This document shows, in pieces, positions 55,111-63,841 of a DNA stretch of 64,000 bases. Under the pieces are notes generated by a model. It saw nothing but the letters and a program-made list of their open reading frames with translations. It had not been told where the DNA came from and searched no databases. A program made the translations under genes and the position numbers. How positions within the stretch are numbered: the first letter of the stretch is position 1; each line of letters begins with the position of its first letter. The stretch is from an uncultured Sphingomonas sp. (lineage in GTDB: Bacteria; Pseudomonadota; Alphaproteobacteria; Sphingomonadales; Sphingomonadaceae). The DNA is taken from contig NZ_CAKZHV010000057.1 in the NCBI RefSeq assembly GCF_936927845.1, positions 62,001-126,000 of the forward strand. Direction: 5' to 3'.

Positions 55111-55665
55111 ATGTCCATTCAATCCGATCGCTGGATCCGCGAGCGCGCGATCGCCGACGGTATGATCGAGCCCTTCGTCGAGGCGCAACGCCGTGAGTCG
55201 TGCATCAGCTACGGCCTGTCCTCCTACGGCTATGACGCGCGGGTGGCGGACGAATTCAAGATCTTCACCAACGTCGACAATGCAATCGTCGACCCGAAGG
55301 ATTTCGCGCACAACAGCTTCGTCGACCGCAAGACTGACGTCTGCATCATCCCGCCCAACAGCTTCGCGCTGGCGCGGACGGTGGAATATTTCCGCGTGCC
55401 GCGGGACGTGCTGGTGATCTGTCTCGGCAAATCGACCTACGCACGCTGTGGCATCATCGTGAACGTGACGCCGCTCGAGCCCGGCTGGGAGGGTCATGTC
55501 ACGCTCGAATTCTCGAACACGACGCCGCTGCCCGCCAAGGTCTACGCCAACGAGGGCGCGTGCCAGTTCCTGTTCCTCAAGGGCAACGAGCCGTGCGAGG
55601 TCAGCTACGCCGACCGCGCGGGCAAATACATGGGACAGCGCGGGGTGACCTTGCCGCGGTTGTGA
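55111..55665 (+). CDS. dcd: dCTP deaminase
   Basis: 184 residues from an ATG at 55111 with GGGGAG six bases upstream. It converts dCTP to dUTP for thymidylate synthesis. Motifs: SIQSDRWIRERAIADGMIEP, GLSSYGYDARV, catalytic-site GKSTYARCGIIVNVTPLEPG with Ser/Arg and the Glu in EPGWEGHVTLEFSN, and the C-terminal YADRAGKYMGQRGVTLP. Trimeric, cytosolic. Confidence 0.96.
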   Translation: MSIQSDRWIRERAIADGMIEPFVEAQRRESCISYGLSSYGYDARVADEFKIFTNVDNAIVDPKDFAHNSFVDRKTDVCIIPPNSFALARTVEYFRVPRDVLVICLGKSTYARCGIIVNVTPLEPGWEGHVTLEFSNTTPLPAKVYANEGACQFLFLKGNEPCEVSYADRAGKYMGQRGVTLPRL

Positions 55666-55794
55666 GGATCGGCGCTCACTTGTTCAGCCGCATGTGTGCG
55701 GGCGATTGCCGGCGCGGTGAGTCGCTAGCGCCGACCGCAGAACCGCGAGGCTGACGCGCGGCGTACCACCCGTCTCAGTTGTGTCACGATGGCG

Positions 55795-55828
55795 ACGAGC
55801 TGCGGACTGGCAAACGCGCGCAGCTCGT
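55795..55828. terminator. Inverted repeat between dcd and the small exported gene
   Basis: ACGAGCTGCG at 55795-55804 and CGCAGCTCGT at 55819-55828, perfect over 10 bases with a 14-base loop, lying just past the stop of the minus-strand gene. No U-tract on either strand, so its terminator role is uncertain. Confidence 0.4.
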
Positions 55829-55841
55829 GGCCCCGTGCCGC

Positions 55842-56183
55842 TCAGCGTGTCGCCACGGTCGTGTTGAGCCGGGACAATCCACGCTGCGCAATCTCGTGTG
55901 ACGACACCGTTCCACCGTTGGCGAGATCGAGCGCGACCGGCTCGGACGCCAGCACGTCGTCGTAGAGCGCGCGCGCCTGCGCGGCGCGATCGGTGCGCGC
56001 ATATACCGCCGCGAGGTTCAGCAGCACTTCGGGGCGTCGCGGGAAGATCGCGCGCTCGGCAGAGAGCGTCGCCTCCGCCTGCGACAAATTCCCCGCGGCG
56101 ATCGCCGTATAGCCCGAACGATCCTTCGCGAGCGCGGGCGTCGCAACCACCGCGGCGATGATGAGAACTGACGAAGCGCGCAT
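55842..56183 (-). CDS. Small exported TPR-like protein
   Basis: 113 residues from the ATG at 56183, which follows GAGGAG by six bases; an ATG two codons earlier is too close to that site. A signal peptide (MRASSVLIIAAVVATPALA) precedes a single helical-repeat region (about 25-85) with NLSQAEATLSAERAIFPRRP and VLLNLAAVYARTDRAAQARALY, matching a TPR-like fold. The function is unknown. A palindrome with direct repeats lies just upstream. Confidence 0.82.
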   Translation of the reverse strand: MRASSVLIIAAVVATPALAKDRSGYTAIAAGNLSQAEATLSAERAIFPRRPEVLLNLAAVYARTDRAAQARALYDDVLASEPVALDLANGGTVSSHEIAQRGLSRLNTTVATR

Positions 56184-56200
56184 GACCATCTCCTCACGTT

Positions 56201-56231
56201 TCACTTTTGTGACACCGTGATGTCACTTTTG
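56201..56231 (-). promoter_or_regulatory. Palindrome and direct repeats upstream of the small exported gene
   Basis: GTGACA at 56209-56214 and TGTCAC at 56221-56226 form a perfect inverted repeat around six bases. TCACTTTTG occurs twice, at 56201-56209 and 56223-56231, 22 bases apart (two helical turns). All within 50 bases of the start codon at 56183. Confidence 0.5.
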
Positions 56232-56656
56232 CTACACGCGCGCAAGAGCGGTTTCGCAGGGGTGATCTGGTGGCGAAATTTCGTGAGTCCGTGCGGCGCC
56301 GAGGGCGACGAAGAACATGGAAGCGGAGTGGTCGGCCGCGTTTCCGCCTCTGGCTTGACGATTGCCGAGCCGGCGCCGACGCGCGAGCTCCACGCGCATC
56401 CCACCTCTTGTGACGCTAAACGGTGTGCGGGCGAGTCCGCGACATCTACCCATTACTGGCGACTAGGTGGACCGTCCTTGCGGCAACGACGCGTCACCTC
56501 CGCTATCGAACACGCCGCAATCTTATTGGCCAAGCTGGAGGTCGCGGAATTGCTGTCGCAGCCTTCGTTAAGCGCCCGCAGGTAGATCGTGCGAGCGACG
56601 ATTGAACAGTCACGCGAACCCAGGTGCCGAGCCGTTCATCGCACCAGTTGGAAACG
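56232..56656. other. Intergenic region with no supported gene
   Basis: About 425 bases between the small exported gene and the exbD terminator. Open frames on both strands lack ribosome sites and domains. No repeats or RNA genes recognised. Confidence 0.55.
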
Positions 56657-56691
56657 AAAAGGGCGGGCACTCCGCATGGGAGTACCCGCCC
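56657..56691 (-). terminator. Rho-independent terminator of the tonB-exbB-exbD operon
   Basis: On the minus strand, a 13-position stem with one mismatch (56691-56679 with 56673-56661), a five-base loop and TTTT (complement of 56660-56657) followed by CGTTTCC. It lies 32 bases past the last exbD stop. Confidence 0.9.
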
Positions 56692-56723
56692 TGTTTCTGG
56701 TCAACCGACCACGCGAGGCGCGA

Positions 56724-57152
56724 TCAGAAGTCCTTGTAATATTGCTCATTGCCAACGAAGCCGAGCTTCGTCACCGCCGAGCGCTTGATGATCGCCAACG
56801 TGTTGTCGACGACCTCGTAGCGTGAATTCCGGTCGGGCTGGAACTGCAGTTCCGGCTCCGGGGTCATCCCCGCCGACGTATCGAGATACTGCCGCAGCGT
56901 GGTGTCGTTCACCGGTGCGCCGTTCCAGGTGATGGTACCGGCCGCGTCGATCGCGATCTTGTTCTTGATCGGATCAACCGGCGGCTTGGTCGCATTGGGA
57001 TCGTTGACCGGCAGATCGACCTTCACCGCGTGGGTCGGGATCGGAAGCGTGATGATGAACATGATGAGGAGCACGAGCATGACGTCGATCAACGGCGTCG
57101 TGTTCATCTCCATCATGGGTTCGCCGTCGTCGCTCCCAGCACTCATTGCCAT
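56724..57152 (-). CDS. exbD: Biopolymer transport protein ExbD (second copy)
   Basis: 142 residues. The membrane helix with the conserved proton-carrying Asp is NTTPLIDVMLVLLIMFIITL (about 17-37); the rest is periplasmic with no Cys. It follows the first exbD by 24 bases. AGGAG precedes the ATG. In sphingomonads and xanthomonads two ExbD proteins accompany one ExbB; the second is sometimes dispensable for some receptors. Confidence 0.95.
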   Translation of the reverse strand: MAMSAGSDDGEPMMEMNTTPLIDVMLVLLIMFIITLPIPTHAVKVDLPVNDPNATKPPVDPIKNKIAIDAAGTITWNGAPVNDTTLRQYLDTSAGMTPEPELQFQPDRNSRYEVVDNTLAIIKRSAVTKLGFVGNEQYYKDF

Positions 57153-57176
57153 AAAAGCTACTCCTCTTGCCGGGTG

Positions 57177-57650
57177 TCAGGCGCCGGCGCCGACGCCGGG
57201 CTGCGAGATGAAGCCGACGCGTGCGAAACCCGCCTGCTGCATGTTGAAGATCGCGCCACCGATGCAATGCCACGGCGTATCCACGTCACCGCGGATGTGG
57301 GCCTCGGGCAGTTCGAGGCCAGCCGCGTTCGGACCACCCTGACGCGCGATCTCGGTCTTCAGCTTGGCCACCGCGCGGTCGAGCAGTTCGGTCTGCGTGA
57401 CGGGGGTGACCCCCCAATAGACCTTGCACGCGCCCGACGGGTCCGAGGTGATCGACAGCGACACGTTTTCCGGCTTGGTGGTGGTCGGATCGAAGCGGAC
57501 GTCCGGCAGCTTCACCTTGACCGTCTGGATCGCGACCGGAACCGCAATTAGGAAGATGATGAGGAGCACCAGCATGACGTCCACGAGGGGCGTCGTGTTG
57601 ATGTCCGACAGAGGTTTCTCGGTGGAATCGCCACCAACGCTCATCGCCAT
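57177..57650 (-). CDS. exbD: Biopolymer transport protein ExbD (first copy)
   Basis: 157 residues with NTTPLVDVMLVLLIIFLIAVPV as the single helix and its Asp. The periplasmic part has two cysteines (near 91 and 134) and a longer region than the other copy (GDVDTPWHCIGGAIFNMQQA), so the two are not interchangeable duplicates. It lies 92 bases after exbB. Confidence 0.95.
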   Translation of the reverse strand: MAMSVGGDSTEKPLSDINTTPLVDVMLVLLIIFLIAVPVAIQTVKVKLPDVRFDPTTTKPENVSLSITSDPSGACKVYWGVTPVTQTELLDRAVAKLKTEIARQGGPNAAGLELPEAHIRGDVDTPWHCIGGAIFNMQQAGFARVGFISQPGVGAGA

Positions 57651-57742
57651 ATGTCAGGCTTTCCTATTCTCCATCCGACGAGAAACCGCTCGCCGGACCA
57701 GTGGCGGGACCACGCCTGTCGGCGCGATCCCCCACCCTTTTC

Positions 57743-58534
57743 TTACGCGCGGGTCTGCACGCCACCCGCCTGACCGGCGGTGGCGGTCGCACCGGCCGGC
57801 TTCACCGGCGCCTTGGTCGCGGTGTTGCCGATCGATGGACGGACCTTGCCGTTCGAAGCGAGGAAGCCGAGCACGTCGTTCGAGAAGGCCGACAGGTCCT
57901 CCGCAATCGACTTGTTGCGGCGCTGCAGCCAGTTGTAGGCAAGCACGGCCGGAACCGCGACGACCAGGCCGAGCGCGGTCATGATGAGCGCCTCACCGAC
58001 GGGGCCCGCGACCTTGTCGATCGAGGGATCGCCCGACGCGCCGATCTTGATCAGCGCGCGGTAGATGCCGACCACGGTGCCGAACAGACCGATGAACGGT
58101 GCGGTCGCACCAACGGTCGCGAGGAACGCTAGACCACCGCCCAGCTTCGAGTTGATCGCTGCTTCCGAACGCGCCAGCGAACCGTGGAGCCAGTCGTGCG
58201 CTTCGACCGGATCGGTCAGCTGCGCGTGCTGGTCCTGCGCCGCCAGGCCGTCGTCGACCAGCTGCTTGTAGGCCGAGTTCTTCTCCAGCTTGGCCGAGCC
58301 CTCGCGCAGCGAGTTCGACGACCAGAAGCCTGCGCGCATGCGCTTGGCCTGGTTGATGATCTTCTGCTGCTCGAAGAGCTTGGAGAACAGGATGTAGAAC
58401 GACACAACCGACATCAGCACCAGGATGGTGAAGACCGACTGCGAGATGATGCCGCCTTCGCGCAGCGCCTGCTGGAGACCGAACTGGTTCTCAGCGGCCG
58501 CGGCTCCACCCGCGGCCAGGATGTTGGTGATCAT
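57743..58534 (-). CDS. exbB: ExbB/TolQ family proton channel
   Basis: 263 residues. Three helices: about 31-55, 141-165 and 185-205, with FLATVGATAPFIGLFGTVVG and GPVGEALIMTALGLVVAVPA carrying the conserved Thr. The C-terminal tail is Ala/Pro/Thr-rich. With ExbD it forms the inner-membrane motor that energises TonB. It is third in the tonB operon read from 59259. Confidence 0.96.
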   Translation of the reverse strand: MITNILAAGGAAAAENQFGLQQALREGGIISQSVFTILVLMSVVSFYILFSKLFEQQKIINQAKRMRAGFWSSNSLREGSAKLEKNSAYKQLVDDGLAAQDQHAQLTDPVEAHDWLHGSLARSEAAINSKLGGGLAFLATVGATAPFIGLFGTVVGIYRALIKIGASGDPSIDKVAGPVGEALIMTALGLVVAVPAVLAYNWLQRRNKSIAEDLSAFSNDVLGFLASNGKVRPSIGNTATKAPVKPAGATATAGQAGGVQTRA

Positions 58535-58581
58535 GCGGTGGTATTCCCTCTAAAAAGCTAAGCTCGAATGTCGTGTGGCAA

Positions 58582-59259
58582 TCAATCGCGCGGCAGCACC
58601 CAGCGCACCGGCAGCGTGTAGCTGGAGGTGATCGCTGCTCCCGACGCGTCGAGTGCGGGCGAGAAACGCACGCGGCTCTTGGCAATGCGGCAGGTCGCCT
58701 GATCGAGCGCGGACGAGTTGCTCGACGTCGTAATGACACAGTCCGTCACACGACCATCGGTTCCCACCGTCAACTTCGCGACGACGCGACCTTCCTCTTC
58801 GGCGCGAATGGCCGAGGGAGGATAATTGTCCGCACCGAAATACTGGCCCGGATTACCCTTCAGACCCGCGGCCTTGCTGACCGCAGGCGGGGCCGGCGGG
58901 GCAGGAGCAGGTGCCGGCGGAGCAGGCGGCGCCGTGACCGGCGTCGGAATGTATACCGGCGGCGGCGTCGGCGTCGTGTTGATCACGACGGGGGGCGGGT
59001 TCGGGTTACGAACGATCGGCGGCGGCGAGACGACGGGCGGCGGCGACATGGGAATGTCGGGCGGCGGGGGCGGCGGCTCATCCGGCGGCGGGGGCGGCGG
59101 TTCTTCCACGTCAAACGTGTTCAGCTTTTCAACCTGCTTCTTCACGAAGTTGGTCGCAAGGCCGGTCACGAAGGCGTAGCCGAGAGCAAGGTGGACCAAT
59201 GCCACGATCACCAATGCGGTGACTTTGCTCCCGCTCATCTTCTGGTCAGAATAGGCCAT
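58582..59259 (-). CDS. tonB: Energy transducer TonB
   Basis: 225 residues. N-terminal anchor (about 12-32, VTALVIVALVHLALGYAFVT), a long Pro-rich periplasmic spacer (about 50-140) and a C-terminal domain with NYPPSAIRAEEEGRVVAKLT and VRFSPALDASGAAITSSYTL. It couples the ExbBD motor to the receptors at 644-2836 and 43030-45870. It is first in the operon. Confidence 0.96.
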   Translation of the reverse strand: MAYSDQKMSGSKVTALVIVALVHLALGYAFVTGLATNFVKKQVEKLNTFDVEEPPPPPPDEPPPPPPDIPMSPPPVVSPPPIVRNPNPPPVVINTTPTPPPVYIPTPVTAPPAPPAPAPAPPAPPAVSKAAGLKGNPGQYFGADNYPPSAIRAEEEGRVVAKLTVGTDGRVTDCVITTSSNSSALDQATCRIAKSRVRFSPALDASGAAITSSYTLPVRWVLPRD

Positions 59260-59483
59260 TCAGCAACGAAACTCCCTCATCCTGCGGCCCTGTTGGGCGG
59301 TCGGACAAACCCGACCGTCGAAAACAACCCACGACACCCCCCGGATGGGAAGGCCGTAGCGTCATGGTTTCTATCGCGGCACCGGAAGCGACGCAAACGC
59401 TTTGTCGGGCGCAACAAACGTACAAGCGCGAGATGACAGAATAATTTCTGTTTCGTTCACCTGCGCGGGCGTATTGATGGGCC
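59260..59483. promoter_or_regulatory. Divergent promoter region of tonB operon and exported gene
   Basis: 224 bases with no gene, carrying promoters for both directions. I find no convincing Fur box, although an A/T-rich stretch (GAATAATTTCTGTTTC at 59441-59456) lies before the plus-strand gene. Confidence 0.35.
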
Positions 59484-60398
59484 ATGTCTGCCCGTAAGCC
59501 GCTCACCCTGCTCGCCGTTCCGGCCATTCTAAGCCTTGTCGCGCCCGCCTGCGCGCAATCGGCTCCCCCGGTCGGTCCTGTCAGCGTTGTCGGAGTCGCG
59601 CCCCGCGCTGCCCCGTCCTACGCCGATTTCGCCGATCTGGTTGTCGCCAGCCCGCTGATCATCGACGCCACGATCCGCTCGGCCACGCGAATCAAGGGAG
59701 CGGAGGCGGCCGGGGTCGCGGCCGGCTCCGCGCGTTTCTACGTCGAGGGTGATGTCGGCACGCTGGTGCGGGGCACGGGCGCGATCCCGGCGCGCATCGG
59801 CTGGCTGGTCGACGTGCCGCTCGACCCGCGCGGGCGCGCGCCCGCGGTCAAGAAACAGCGCGTGCTCGCCTTTGCGCGACCGGTCGCGAATCGTCCCGAT
59901 CAGGTGCAGCTGATCGCAAAGGACGCGCAGCGCGCGTGGTCCCCCGCCGCCGACGCGCTCGCCCGTCGGATCGCGGCCGAAGCCGCAAGCGCGGACGCGC
60001 CACCCGTCGTCACCGGTGTGAAAAGCGCCTTCTACGTCCCCGGCAGCCTGCCGGGAGAAGGCGAGACGCAGATTTTCCTGCTGACCAGGAACGATCGCCC
60101 TGCCGCATTGTCGGTGCTGCGGCGTCCGGGCGAGCAGCCGCGCTGGTCGATCGCGCTGAGCGAGGTGATCGACGAGAATGCGACCGCACCTGCGCGCGAC
60201 ACCCTGTTATGGTATCGCCTCGCCTGCTTCCTGCCGCGTACCTTGCCCGACAATGCGACGGCCGCGCTGGAGGAGAGCGAGGCCGCGCACGCGCGCGAGG
60301 ATTACGCGTTCGTGGTCCAGCAGCTCGGCCCCTGTCGCGGCGATGCGGCGGGCCCTGTTGGCGCGGGCACGATCAGCGGCGGTGGCGTATCAGGGTGA
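59484..60398 (+). CDS. Exported protein of unknown function
   Basis: 304 residues. Signal peptide MSARKPLTLLAVPAILSLVAPACA, then a domain with YADFADLVVASPLIIDATIR and, about 90-130, VRGTGAIPARIGWLVDVPLD. No catalytic motif recognised; a Gly-rich tail (TISGGGVSG) ends it. It is divergent from tonB and its last 26 bases overlap the folB 3' end on the other strand. Confidence 0.7.
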   Translation: MSARKPLTLLAVPAILSLVAPACAQSAPPVGPVSVVGVAPRAAPSYADFADLVVASPLIIDATIRSATRIKGAEAAGVAAGSARFYVEGDVGTLVRGTGAIPARIGWLVDVPLDPRGRAPAVKKQRVLAFARPVANRPDQVQLIAKDAQRAWSPAADALARRIAAEAASADAPPVVTGVKSAFYVPGSLPGEGETQIFLLTRNDRPAALSVLRRPGEQPRWSIALSEVIDENATAPARDTLLWYRLACFLPRTLPDNATAALEESEAAHAREDYAFVVQQLGPCRGDAAGPVGAGTISGGGVSG

Positions 60399-60744
60399 TG
60401 CCGATCGCCTCTCCCGCCTCGGCGATGGCGAGCTTGACGATCTTGACCTTGACCCGCTGCACGCGCGTGTCCTGCAGGAACAACGTGTCGCAGATATGAT
60501 CGGCCACGGCCTCGATCAGCGTGAAATGCCCGGCGCTCTCCAATGCGGTCGTCGCAGCGAACTTCAGATCGAGGTAGTTCTTCGACGCGGATAACGGCGT
60601 GTCGGGCGCGAAATTCGCGGGCGCGTCGAGCAACACCGTCAGCGAGATGCGCAGCGGCTGCGGCAGGTGTGTTTCTTCGGAATAGATGCCGGTCAGCACC
60701 GGCACCTCAAGGTCGTGCACCTCGAGTTCGAGCGTATCGTTCAT
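60373..60744 (-). CDS. folB: Dihydroneopterin aldolase
   Basis: 123 residues from an ATG at 60744. It converts dihydroneopterin to 6-hydroxymethyl-dihydropterin and glycolaldehyde. FolB marks: VHDLEVPVLTGIYSEETHLPQ, the catalytic Tyr in ASKNYLDLKF, HFTLIEAVADHIC with the substrate-binding Glu, and RVQRVKVKIVKLAI. Its 3' end overlaps the convergent exported gene by 26 bases. Confidence 0.93.
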   Translation of the reverse strand: MNDTLELEVHDLEVPVLTGIYSEETHLPQPLRISLTVLLDAPANFAPDTPLSASKNYLDLKFAATTALESAGHFTLIEAVADHICDTLFLQDTRVQRVKVKIVKLAIAEAGEAIGITLIRHRR

Positions 60745-60897
60745 GCCGCGGCCGTTAGCCGCGACGCAGCGGTGACGCCAGCCACGGCGTTGACGAAGGG
60801 CCGGCACACCGCCCGATCGCACGCTGCGCTTGCGTTCGGTGGGTGCTCGGCTAAGGGCGCGGCGCCCGGCCACGTCGCGGGCGCGAAAGGAACGCGG

Positions 60898-61407
60898 ATG
60901 ATCGATCTGGTGCCGATCGAGGCGGTCGACGCCCAAGCGGTGGAGTGCTTGCTCGATCGCGCGTTCGGACCCGACCGCCACGGCCGGACTGCCTATGCGC
61001 TACGCGCGGGAACCCGCGTGCTGCCGCGGCTGAGCGTTGCTGCGGTCGAGAACGGTGCCCTGCTCGGCTCGATCCAGTGCTGGCCCGTGTGGTTCATCGC
61101 CGATCAGCCGGCGCGCGCCCGCGTGCCGATGGTGCTGGTCGGGCCGGTCGCGGTCGCTCCCGAGCGACAGCAGGACGGGATCGGCCGGCGGTTGATGCAT
61201 GCGGCGCTTGCCGCCGCGGGCGAGGACGCCACGCTGATGCTGATCGGCGATCCCGAATATTACGCGCGCTTCTTCGATTTCTCGGCCGAACATACTGCCG
61301 AATGGCGGCTGCCCGGCCCCGTCGAGCGCCGTCGCCTGCTCGCGCGCGGTTGCCAGGTACCATCGGGCGCGGGCACGATCGAGCCGCGTGTCGCGGTTGA
61401 CGCCTGA
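60898..61407 (+). CDS. GNAT family N-acetyltransferase
   Basis: 169 residues from an ATG at 60898 with AAAGGA upstream. The acetyl-CoA loop is VGPVAVAPERQQDGIGRRLM (R/Q-x-x-G-I-G). A preceding strand has VENGALLGSIQCWPV. Family members of this type (YhbS-like) have unknown acceptors. It starts 42 bases before DUF1285. Confidence 0.88.
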   Translation: MIDLVPIEAVDAQAVECLLDRAFGPDRHGRTAYALRAGTRVLPRLSVAAVENGALLGSIQCWPVWFIADQPARARVPMVLVGPVAVAPERQQDGIGRRLMHAALAAAGEDATLMLIGDPEYYARFFDFSAEHTAEWRLPGPVERRRLLARGCQVPSGAGTIEPRVAVDA

Positions 61408-61449
61408 TCACGACTTTACCGCGCGCGACCGCGACCCTACCTGCTAGCC

Positions 61450-62025
61450 ATGCCGATGGCGCCCTCTCCCGATTTCGATACGCTGACCATCGCCGACATC
61501 GCGCGGCTCGCCGACAATGATCGCCTGCCGCCGGTCGAGCGCTGGCATCCCGCGCATTGCGGCGACAGCGAGATGCGCATCGCGCGTGACGGCACCTGGT
61601 TTCACCAGGGCTCGCCGATCGGACGATCTGCGATGGTGCGCGCGTTCAGCCGTATCCTGCGACGTGAGCCGGACGGCAGCTACGTGCTCGTCACCCCGGC
61701 CGAAAAGCTCGACATCGCGGTCGAGGACGCGCCCTTCGTCGCGGTGGAAATGAAGGTCGAGGGCGCGGGCGAGGCACAATCGCTCGCCTTCCGGCTGAAC
61801 ACCGGCGACGTCATCACCGCGTCGGCCGAGCATCCGATACGCTTCGAGGAGCGGGGTGACGGTCCGCACCCCTATGTGCACGTGCGCGGCGTGCTCGAAG
61901 CGCTGGTGGCGCGGGCGATCTACTACGATCTGGCCGAACTCGCACTCGCCGCCGATGCAGACGTGCCGGGCGTGTGGAGCGCGGGCACCTTTTTCCCGCT
62001 CGCGCCCGCCGCCAGCGCGGCGTGA
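61450..62025 (+). CDS. DUF1285 protein
   Basis: 191 residues. DUF1285 pattern: CGDSEMRIARDGTWFHQGSP, MVRAFSRILRREPDGSYVLV, VEMKVEGAGEAQSLAFRLNT. A cytosolic two-domain fold of unknown function, frequently in this gene order with a Nudix hydrolase and CCA transferase. The Nudix gene starts inside its stop (GTGA). Confidence 0.9.
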   Translation: MPMAPSPDFDTLTIADIARLADNDRLPPVERWHPAHCGDSEMRIARDGTWFHQGSPIGRSAMVRAFSRILRREPDGSYVLVTPAEKLDIAVEDAPFVAVEMKVEGAGEAQSLAFRLNTGDVITASAEHPIRFEERGDGPHPYVHVRGVLEALVARAIYYDLAELALAADADVPGVWSAGTFFPLAPAASAA

Positions 62026-62630
62026 TCACCGCCCCTGCCCCGACGACGCTGGCCGAGCGGCTGGCGCACGCGCTCGTCTCGCCGCACGAGGTGGCGCTGC
62101 TTCAGGGCGATCACGACGACCTGCCCGCGCACGACACGCTGACCGCCGCCGCCGTGCTGATCGCGATCACCGATCGGACGCGCCCCGGTGTCATCCTGAC
62201 CCAGCGGGTCGAGACGCTGCGCAAGCACGCGGGCCAGGTCGCCTTTCCCGGCGGTCGCGTCGACCCGGGCGAGGACGCGATCGCCGCGGCGCTGCGCGAG
62301 GCCGAGGAGGAAGTCGCACTGCCGGTGAGTGCGGTTGAGGTGATCGGCCCGACCGATCGCTACCGCACCGGCACCGGTTACTCGATCACGCCCGTGCTGG
62401 GCGTGGTGCCGCCCGACCTGCCGCTCCACCCGAACGAGGGCGAGGTGGCGAGCGTGTTCGAGGTGCCGTTCGAGTTCCTGCTCGATCCTGCGAACCACCA
62501 GCGGCGCACGGTCGATTGGCAGGGTGCGACGCGAACCTATTGGGAGATGACGTGGGACAATCGCCGGATTTGGGGTGCGACCGCAGGGATGATCGTCAAT
62601 CTGGCGCAGCGGCTGCAGTGGACGGGTTGA
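62022..62630 (+). CDS. Nudix hydrolase, CoA pyrophosphatase-like
   Basis: 202 residues from a GTG at 62022. Nudix box GGRVDPGEDAIAAALREAEE followed by EVAL, preceded by LRKHAGQVAFPGG, which is the UPF0035-type signature of CoA diphosphatases such as NudL. It may control coenzyme A levels. It overlaps the genes on both sides by four bases. Confidence 0.9.
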   Translation: MITAPAPTTLAERLAHALVSPHEVALLQGDHDDLPAHDTLTAAAVLIAITDRTRPGVILTQRVETLRKHAGQVAFPGGRVDPGEDAIAAALREAEEEVALPVSAVEVIGPTDRYRTGTGYSITPVLGVVPPDLPLHPNEGEVASVFEVPFEFLLDPANHQRRTVDWQGATRTYWEMTWDNRRIWGATAGMIVNLAQRLQWTG

Positions 62631-63841
62631 GCGACGCGCGTCTGCCCGATGCCGCGTGGCGGCACCGTCTCGGGCTCGATCGACTGGCGGCGGTACTGGG
62701 CGGCGAGGCGAGTGAAGCGCGCTTCGTCGGCGGCGCGGTGCGCGACACGTTGCTCGGGCTCGACGCGCACGATGTCGACCTAGCGACCGTCCACGCGCCC
62801 GACGAGGTCGTGCGTCGGCTCGAAGCGGCGGGGATCAAGGCGGTGCCGACCGGCATTGCACATGGCACCGTGACCGCCGTTTCCGCCGGCACCGTCGTCG
62901 AGGTCACGACGCTGCGCCGCGACGTGTCGACCGACGGGCGGCACGCGTTCGTCGCCTATACCGACGATTGGCGCGAGGATGCGGCGCGGCGCGACTTCAC
63001 GATGAACGCGCTCTACGCCGATCCGGTTAGCGGAGAGGTATTCGACTGGTTCGGCGGGCTCGCCGACCTTGCCGCCGGGCGCGTGCGCTTCATTGGCGAT
63101 CCGTACCAGCGCATCGCCGAGGATCATCTGCGAATTTTGCGCTTCTTCCGCTTCCACGCGCGCTTCGGCGATGCGGTGGACGGCGATGGTCTTGCCGCCT
63201 GCGTCGCGCGCGCGAACGACCTGATGGCGCTCAGCCGCGAGCGCGTCGCAGCCGAGCTGACCAAGCTGCTGGTGGCGCGATCGGCGGTACCGGTCGTCGC
63301 GCTGATGCACGACACCGGCATCTTCCGCCCGATCATACCCGAGATCGACGCGGCCGGCATCGCGCGCCTGCGCGATCTGGCCGATCGCGAAGCTGCAAGT
63401 CATGTCGCGCCCGATGCGATCCGCCGGCTCGCGGCGCTGCTGCCGCCGGCGAGCGCGGAAGGCGTCGGCGCGCGATTGAAGTTGAGCAACGCCGACCGCA
63501 AGCGGCTGCTGCTCGCGACGCAGGGCGCGGGTGACGAGGGTCCGCGCGGGCTCGCCTATCGCCACGGTGTCGAGGTTGCGCTCGACCGGCTGCTGCTCGC
63601 GGGCGAGGACGTGTCGCCGCTCACCGTCTGGAGCGCGCCGCGCATGGTAATCGGCGGTGGTGATCTGGTCGCGCGCGGGCTGAGCAAGGGGCCGCTCGTC
63701 GCGCGCACGCTCAAACGAGTCGAGTCGCGGTGGATCGCCGAGGGCTTCCCCGATGCCGCACGGACCACCGTGATCGCCGACGAGGAGGTCGCCGCCGTCC
63801 TCGCGGATGCGGATCAGGCGTTGCGCGTCAGCAGGAACTGA
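62627..63841 (+). CDS. cca: CCA tRNA nucleotidyltransferase
   Basis: About 404 residues. The start is either TTG at 62627 (TTGA overlap with the Nudix stop) or GTG at 62618; neither has a clear ribosome site. Class II nucleotidyltransferase: FVGGAVRDTLLGLDAHDVDL with the GGAVRD and DxD motifs, RRDFTMNALYAD, and EDHLRILRFFRFHARFGDAV. It adds or repairs the 3' CCA of tRNA. A bacterial type-B-like C-terminal helical region follows. Its end overlaps the convergent EAL gene by 28 bases. Confidence 0.94.
   Translation: MSDARLPDAAWRHRLGLDRLAAVLGGEASEARFVGGAVRDTLLGLDAHDVDLATVHAPDEVVRRLEAAGIKAVPTGIAHGTVTAVSAGTVVEVTTLRRDVSTDGRHAFVAYTDDWREDAARRDFTMNALYADPVSGEVFDWFGGLADLAAGRVRFIGDPYQRIAEDHLRILRFFRFHARFGDAVDGDGLAACVARANDLMALSRERVAAELTKLLVARSAVPVVALMHDTGIFRPIIPEIDAAGIARLRDLADREAASHVAPDAIRRLAALLPPASAEGVGARLKLSNADRKRLLLATQGAGDEGPRGLAYRHGVEVALDRLLLAGEDVSPLTVWSAPRMVIGGGDLVARGLSKGPLVARTLKRVESRWIAEGFPDAARTTVIADEEVAAVLADADQALRVSRN

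Noticed and set aside
54726..55118. 130-codon minus-strand frame before dcd
   Set aside because: Overlaps the dcd ribosome site region, shows no domain and no ribosome site of its own.
56217..56585. 122-codon frame in the intergenic region
   Set aside because: Starts inside the palindromic promoter element; no ribosome site or domain.
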